Origin: Mycolicibacterium sp. P9-22
Lineage (GTDB): Bacteria > Actinomycetota > Actinomycetes > Mycobacteriales > Mycobacteriaceae
NCBI RefSeq assembly: GCF_008329585.1
Contig: NZ_NPKP01000004.1
Span: forward strand, 124,001-188,000
Length of the DNA: 64,000 bases
Direction of reading: 5' to 3'
Every line of letters begins with the position of its first letter. Positions within the stretch are counted from its first letter, which is position 1. Below are positions 59,390 to 64,000 of this stretch, one piece after another. Both the position numbers and the translations under genes were made by a program. Below the pieces are notes generated by a model. That model ran no database searches and was not told where the DNA came from. It saw only the letters and a list, made by a program, of their open reading frames with translations.

Positions 59390-62300
59390 CTACCAGGTCT
59401 TCGTCACGGTGGCCGGAGTGCCGGTGATGACACCGTTGACCGTGACGTAGTAGCCGTCGGTGACGGTGAGCCGGGTTCCGCCCCACAACGTGCTGGTGGC
59501 CAGGCCCCGTCCGCCGAAGGTGAAGTTCGACCCGTTGTGGCTGAACGTCAGGCTGTCGCCGTCATTGTCATCGACGTTGATGAAGCTGACATTGCCAAAT
59601 GCCTTGCTACCCCCGGAGATGGTGGGGGTGCTGTTGATCGCGTAGATCGCCACCGACACCGAGTAGCCGGTGCTACCGCCGAACCCGTCCACCGCGGTGG
59701 CCGAGAACGAATCGGCGACCGCGCTACCCGTCGCGCCGATCTTGGCCGCCCCGTGGTAGTACGAGAAGCCCTCGTCGATGGTGTAGGTGAAGGTGCCGTC
59801 GGCATTGATCACCACGGTGCCGCCGTTGGCGGTGGAGAACGATCCCGCCGTGAACGTCACGGTGTCCCCGTCGGCGTCGGTGGCCTTGAGCGTGCCGGTG
59901 GTGGTCTGCTTCAGGGTGCCGAGGCCGAGGATCCTGTTGTCGTCGATCGACAAGCCGGTGAAGATTGTCGCCCCGGCCACCGGTGCGGCGTTGCTCACCG
60001 TCGGGGTGACGTTCACCGTCGCGATGATCACCGAGTTGCCGTCGGCGTCGGTGGCCCGGATCGTGAACGTGTCACCGGGCGACTCGGCGTGACCGGACAC
60101 GGTCCGGGTGTAGGAGAAGGCACCCGTGGCGGTCACCGTCACCGTGCCCTTGCCGCCCTGGGCGCCCACGCTGTAGGTAAGCCCGGTATTGCCGGCCGTA
60201 TTCAACTGTCCGGTAACCACATTGACCGTCGAGGTGTTCACATTGGTGGTCGGCGACGGCGTGCCGAGGCCGGTCAGGCTGATGGTGGCCGTCGAGACGC
60301 CACCGTGGCCGTCGGTGACTTGCACCTGGAACGAATCCGTGGCCTTGCCCGCGGTCGGAATGTAGGTGAACGAGTTGCCGCTGAACCGGATGATGCCGCC
60401 GTTGGCGGTGGCTGCGGTGCCGTTGGTTCCGCCGACCAGGGTGTAGCTCAGCGAGTCGTCGTCATTGTCGGAGCCGCTGAGGATGCCGCGCACCACACCG
60501 AGGGCATCGGTGGTCTTGCTTCCCACCGACACACTCGAGGACGGGGTGGAGTTCAGCTTCTCGACCGGAACCGACACCACGATCGTCGAGCTGGCGCCGA
60601 GTGAATCCGTCACCGTGATGGTGAACGTGTCGGCTACTGCCAGCCCGGTTGCGCCGTTGGCGGCCGCGGCATGGAAGTAACTGCTCGTCTTGGTGATGGT
60701 GTAGGTGAAGGTGCCATCGGAGTAGAACGACACCGACCCGCCGTTGGCCGTCCCGTAGAGCGCCGGAATGATCGACCCACCCGGGTAGCTGATCGCGTCA
60801 CCGTCCGCATCGAACGCGGTGACCTTGCCCTTGCCGGTCTGGGTCCGGATTCCCAGGAAATCGCCGCCCAACGAGGATTCGGTGATCGTCGTGGTGCCGG
60901 CGGTGGGCGCCACGTTGCTGACTGTCGGGTTCACCGTCACGGCAGCAATGACGATGCTGACGTCACCGACACTGCCGACGATCTGGAACGTATCGGTAGC
61001 TCCGCCGGTGTGGCCGGCCGCGGTCCGGGTGTAGGTGTAGGTGCCGTCGGGGTTGACCGTCACCGTGCCCTTGGTCGGACCGGTACCCACGCTGTAGGTC
61101 AGCACGCCCTGCTCACTGGAGGTCAGCTGGACACCACCGGTGGTGACACCATGACCACCATTGGTGGTGGTGACGGGCAGATTCAGGTCATGCGTGCTGA
61201 CGGTGACCAGAGTGCTGGTCTCGCCACCCTTGCCGTCGGAGACGTACACCGTGAACGTGGAACCGACGATCGCCCCGAGGAAGCCGCTGTTCAGGCCCGG
61301 GACGTAAGACCACTTGCCGTTGGCGTCCACGGTGACGATCGATCCGTTGGACAGCACCTTGCTCGACGAACCGCCGTATCCGGTGACGCTGTAGTGCAGC
61401 GCGTCGCCATTGGCGTCGGAGGCGCCGATATTGCCGGTCGCGATACCCGAACCGCCGATGACGGTGGCACCGTCGAGCAGCGGCGAGGTCGGTGCGACAT
61501 TCGGCTTGGGCACCAGGCTGACGGTGGCCACGGTGATCGACAGACCGTTGACGGTGCCGACGATGGTGAACGTGTCGCTCTCGTTCCAGCCAGCCGAGGT
61601 GGCCGTGTAGGTGTAGGTGCCGTCGGGATTGACGGTGACGGTGCCCTTGTTCGGGCCGGTGCCGACGCTGTAGGTCAGCAGGCCCGCATTGTCGTTGTCA
61701 TCGATGTCCAGGCCACCGTTGATGACGCCGTCGGCATTGCCGGTGACCTTGGGATCGAGCTTCAGATCGGCGAACACCGTGACGGTGGTGGTGGCGAAAC
61801 CGCCATTGCCGTCCGACAATTCGACCTCGAAGGAATCCGTCGTGAGGCCGGGCAGCAGGTCGGTCGACGGCTTCGGGATGAAGGTGAAGGTGCCGTTGGA
61901 GTTCAGCAGAACGATGCCGCCCTTTTGGCTGTAGCCCGAGGAGAGTCCGCCAGTGAGTTTGTAGGTGATGGTGTCACCGTTGAGGTCGGTCGCGGCGACC
62001 TGGCCTCGGACCACGCCGTCGGAGTCCGGTGTGGCGACGGTGATCCCGCCGACCGGGCCGAGATTGAACTTGGCGATCGTGACGGTGATCGACACCTCGA
62101 CCGTTCCGCCGTGCCCGTCGTCGGCGGTCACGCTGAACGTGTCCGTGCCGCCCTGTGAGCGGGCCTGGATCGAGGGCAGGTAGGTGTAGCCCAGTCCGGT
62201 CACCGTGACGATGCCGCCACGGCTGGTGGTCAGGGCCAGTGGCGAGAAGGTCACCAGATCGTTGTCCTCATCGTCGATGTCGAAGCCGCCCGCGATGAGG

Positions 62301-63913
62301 CCGGTCAGCGGATCGGAGATGGCGGGCGGTTTCACCGTGACGGTGGGCACGTTGTTCGCACCGACGATTTCGACCGTCACGGTTGTCGGCAGCAGCGTGA
62401 TGCCGCCGCGACCGTCGTTGGCCCAGATGCTGACGAGGTCCTTGTTCAGACCGAGCGCGGCGGCCAGATCGCCGGCCGCGGCGTGGCGGGCGGCGGCGTT
62501 CGGGGTGTAGGTGAACGTGCCGTCCTCGTTGCGGGTGACGGTGCCGAAAAGCGATGTGGCGGTGTAGGTCAGCGGGTCACCGTCGGCGTCGGTGGCCTGT
62601 GCGCTGATGGTGACCTTGCCGGAGGTCCCGTCGGTGCCCACCACGGTGGCCTGGCCCGGCGGGGTGAATACGGGCAGGTTGTTGATGCCCAGGCCCGGGT
62701 ACCGGAAGGAGACGGTGTAGAACGCGTCGTTGCCCTCCGGGTTGATCGGATGCTCCAGCATGCCCAGGCTGTCGTTCACCCGGACGGTGAAGGTGACATC
62801 GGCGCCGTCGTTCAGGTCGCTCAGCGAGGTGGGAATGAAGCTGAAGGTGCCGTCCGGGCTCATGGTGATGAGGCCGTTGCTGGGCTGGCCGCTCAGGTCG
62901 ACGGAGTAGACGAGCAGGTCCCCGTCCGGGTCGACGCTCTTGAGCTTCCAGGTCAGCGGCAGCGGACCCGCGGAGACCGTGGGCGCCTCCGGCAGATGGT
63001 TGGTGGCGAGGCGCTCGTAACGCGCGTACGCGGCCGTCACGAGCACGAGCGCACCGAAGGTGAACGGGGTGGGCTGGCCCTGCCAGTACGTGCCCTCCAA
63101 GCCGGCGAGCAAGGTCATCACCCAGCCGCCGGCGACCTGGGTCGGGTTCAGGATGGGGCTGGACTCGTACGGCGGGAAGACCTTGTCGACCCAGCTGGCC
63201 AGGCCGTTGATGATGCCCATCAAGGGCGCGAACGCCGGAATCACCGGTGGCTTGGGCACGATGTCCAGATCGATGTCGAGCAGAGCCGAAGCGAGCGCGG
63301 TGGGCGTCGGCGACGGGTCAGAGCCCTTGAGCGACAGCGAGGAGGCCGACTGGTCCGAGGACGAGATCTCGATCACGTCCACGACCGGGGTCGTGCCGGG
63401 GGCGTTCGGGGCCTCGATCACCTCGGGATCGACGATCACGGGGTCGATCACCGGAGGATCGGTGATCTCGGGTTCGGCCGGGGGCTCGACGATCTCGGCG
63501 CCGTCGGCGTCTGTGCCGGTACCGCTTTCGCTGACGGGCGACGCTTCTCCCGTGCCGGTGCCTTCTGCGCCGGTTTCGGTCTCGGCTACAGCGCCGGTCT
63601 CGGTGCCTTCGCCCTCGGCGACCTCGCCGGCCTCGTCACCACCGAGGGTCGGTTCTTCGGGATCTTCCTCTGCGGCCGTCGCCTGGATGCGCAGTGGAGT
63701 CCCGTTGCCGGCGCTGGTCTTACCGGTCTTCGCAGTCTTGGGCCCGGTCTTCACGCCGCTGGTCTCCGCCGACGGGCCGGTCGATGAACCATCGGAGGTG
63801 TCAGCGGCCGCGATGGCCGGCGCGGCGGTGACCGCCAGGCCGAGGAATGCCGCGACGGCGAACTCACCGGTGCGGATCCGCTTCTTCGCCGACTTCTTCC
63901 GATGTGTCGCCAT
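59390..63913 (-). CDS. Giant secreted tandem-repeat (Big_9/VCBS-like) surface protein
   Basis: 1507 residues. The N-terminus is basic, then a signal segment (TGEFAVAAFLGLAVTAAPAI, about residues 16-35). A low-complexity Glu/Thr/Gly then Pro/Val/Asp-rich region covers about 75-195. A mycobacterial pre-repeat module with PAFAPLMGIINGLASWVDKV follows at about 220-310. The remaining 1190 residues or so are Ig-like repeats: DADGDPLTYT, VGTGPNKGTVTVNPDGTYTY, ANGGTVVINADGTFTYTIDE and VTDGHGG. Such proteins are extracellular adhesins or matrix proteins. No LPXTG or membrane anchor is seen at the C-terminus (GTPATVTKTW). GAGGAG precedes ATG 63913. Confidence 0.85.
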   Translation of the reverse strand: MATHRKKSAKKRIRTGEFAVAAFLGLAVTAAPAIAAADTSDGSSTGPSAETSGVKTGPKTAKTGKTSAGNGTPLRIQATAAEEDPEEPTLGGDEAGEVAEGEGTETGAVAETETGAEGTGTGEASPVSESGTGTDADGAEIVEPPAEPEITDPPVIDPVIVDPEVIEAPNAPGTTPVVDVIEISSSDQSASSLSLKGSDPSPTPTALASALLDIDLDIVPKPPVIPAFAPLMGIINGLASWVDKVFPPYESSPILNPTQVAGGWVMTLLAGLEGTYWQGQPTPFTFGALVLVTAAYARYERLATNHLPEAPTVSAGPLPLTWKLKSVDPDGDLLVYSVDLSGQPSNGLITMSPDGTFSFIPTSLSDLNDGADVTFTVRVNDSLGMLEHPINPEGNDAFYTVSFRYPGLGINNLPVFTPPGQATVVGTDGTSGKVTISAQATDADGDPLTYTATSLFGTVTRNEDGTFTYTPNAAARHAAAGDLAAALGLNKDLVSIWANDGRGGITLLPTTVTVEIVGANNVPTVTVKPPAISDPLTGLIAGGFDIDDEDNDLVTFSPLALTTSRGGIVTVTGLGYTYLPSIQARSQGGTDTFSVTADDGHGGTVEVSITVTIAKFNLGPVGGITVATPDSDGVVRGQVAATDLNGDTITYKLTGGLSSGYSQKGGIVLLNSNGTFTFIPKPSTDLLPGLTTDSFEVELSDGNGGFATTTVTVFADLKLDPKVTGNADGVINGGLDIDDNDNAGLLTYSVGTGPNKGTVTVNPDGTYTYTATSAGWNESDTFTIVGTVNGLSITVATVSLVPKPNVAPTSPLLDGATVIGGSGIATGNIGASDANGDALHYSVTGYGGSSSKVLSNGSIVTVDANGKWSYVPGLNSGFLGAIVGSTFTVYVSDGKGGETSTLVTVSTHDLNLPVTTTNGGHGVTTGGVQLTSSEQGVLTYSVGTGPTKGTVTVNPDGTYTYTRTAAGHTGGATDTFQIVGSVGDVSIVIAAVTVNPTVSNVAPTAGTTTITESSLGGDFLGIRTQTGKGKVTAFDADGDAISYPGGSIIPALYGTANGGSVSFYSDGTFTYTITKTSSYFHAAAANGATGLAVADTFTITVTDSLGASSTIVVSVPVEKLNSTPSSSVSVGSKTTDALGVVRGILSGSDNDDDSLSYTLVGGTNGTAATANGGIIRFSGNSFTYIPTAGKATDSFQVQVTDGHGGVSTATISLTGLGTPSPTTNVNTSTVNVVTGQLNTAGNTGLTYSVGAQGGKGTVTVTATGAFSYTRTVSGHAESPGDTFTIRATDADGNSVIIATVNVTPTVSNAAPVAGATIFTGLSIDDNRILGLGTLKQTTTGTLKATDADGDTVTFTAGSFSTANGGTVVINADGTFTYTIDEGFSYYHGAAKIGATGSAVADSFSATAVDGFGGSTGYSVSVAIYAINSTPTISGGSKAFGNVSFINVDDNDGDSLTFSHNGSNFTFGGRGLATSTLWGGTRLTVTDGYYVTVNGVITGTPATVTKTW

Positions 63914-63943
63914 TTCGCTCCTCAGCGTTCAACCGCTCTGCTG

Positions 63944-63958
63944 CGACAACCGTTGTCG
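63944..63958. promoter_or_regulatory. Perfect dyad upstream of the giant surface-protein gene
   Basis: CGACAAC-C-GTTGTCG, seven-base arms around one base, 31 bp upstream of ATG 63913. It could be an operator or form a small hairpin in the leader. No known regulator is assigned. Confidence 0.45.
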
Positions 63959-64000
63959 TGACCGAGCACACAGTCCTATTGACTGCGCCGTAAGTTAACA

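Noticed and set aside
59390..59392. Recoding of the TAG as an amino acid
   Set aside because: No pyrrolysine or selenocysteine machinery context or downstream structure is evident. Similar C-terminal motifs on both ORFs favour a real stop, so it is reported only as an open question.

Overview
This is high-GC chromosomal DNA from a fast-growing, non-tuberculous mycobacterium (Mycolicibacterium type). Support comes from gene content and order that broadly mirror the M. tuberculosis Rv1473-to-Rv1415 stretch: trx, suf, mptB, ctaA, qor, ctaB, tkt-tal-zwf-opcA-pgl, secG-tpi-pgk-gap, whiA-yvcK-rapZ-uvrC, ribH-ribBA. Further support comes from arabinomannan synthesis (MptB), an MspA-like porin, and several promoters with a TANNNT -10 element and no leader. 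It is not M. tuberculosis: sufB has no intein, a ppc gene is present, and several cassettes are absent from or differ from that genome. Comparisons with M. tuberculosis are from memory, not from an alignment.

Layout. 1-2164: thioredoxin, crotonase EchA12 and a truncated ABC-F ATPase. 2205-8493: the sufR-B-D-C-S-U-T operon for Fe-S cluster assembly, with a candidate SufR operator at the sufR start. 8607-12641: mptB, a two-gene ABC exporter and a DUF429 gene, all joined by GTGA overlaps. 12689-13636: heme A synthase ctaA behind a perfect dyad. 13677-22647: a carbohydrate or polyol uptake and catabolism locus (DeoR regulator, BtpA-family protein, inositol-phosphatase-like protein, FGGY kinase, SDR and a complete CUT1-type ABC importer). 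22644-27664: qor, an ATP-grasp protein, a DUF4349 lipoprotein, an MspA-like porin with a secreted proline-rich partner, and a DUF1254/DUF1214 protein. 27681-35247: ctaB and the pentose-phosphate operon. 35250-43095: a D-threonine aldolase/D-serine dehydratase-like enzyme, ppc, secG and lower glycolysis. 43207-45968: an ABC exporter translationally coupled to a phospholipase-D-like protein.

46079-54454 is the most unusual part. The conserved uvrC-rapZ-yvcK-whiA operon is headed by three overlapping genes: a fold-type-IV-aminotransferase-like protein, a MurL-type epimerase (PP-loop GGGKDS plus CxxCxxC) and a MurD paralogue (MurD2 type). MurD2/MurL form an alternative route to D-glutamate in peptidoglycan: ligate L-Glu to UDP-MurNAc-L-Ala, then epimerise it in place. 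To my knowledge this is not part of standard mycobacterial cell-wall biosynthesis.

54500-57204 holds a GNAT gene, a bacterial-PH membrane protein, ribH and ribBA. 57356-63913 holds two huge tandem-repeat surface proteins read in the same frame and separated by one amber codon and 13 open codons.

No rRNA, tRNA, insertion sequence, integrase, prophage or CRISPR array was seen. No gene-free gap exceeds about 220 bp. The longest is 28608-28824 (ctaB/tkt divergent promoters), followed by 25432-25645 and 16022-16212.
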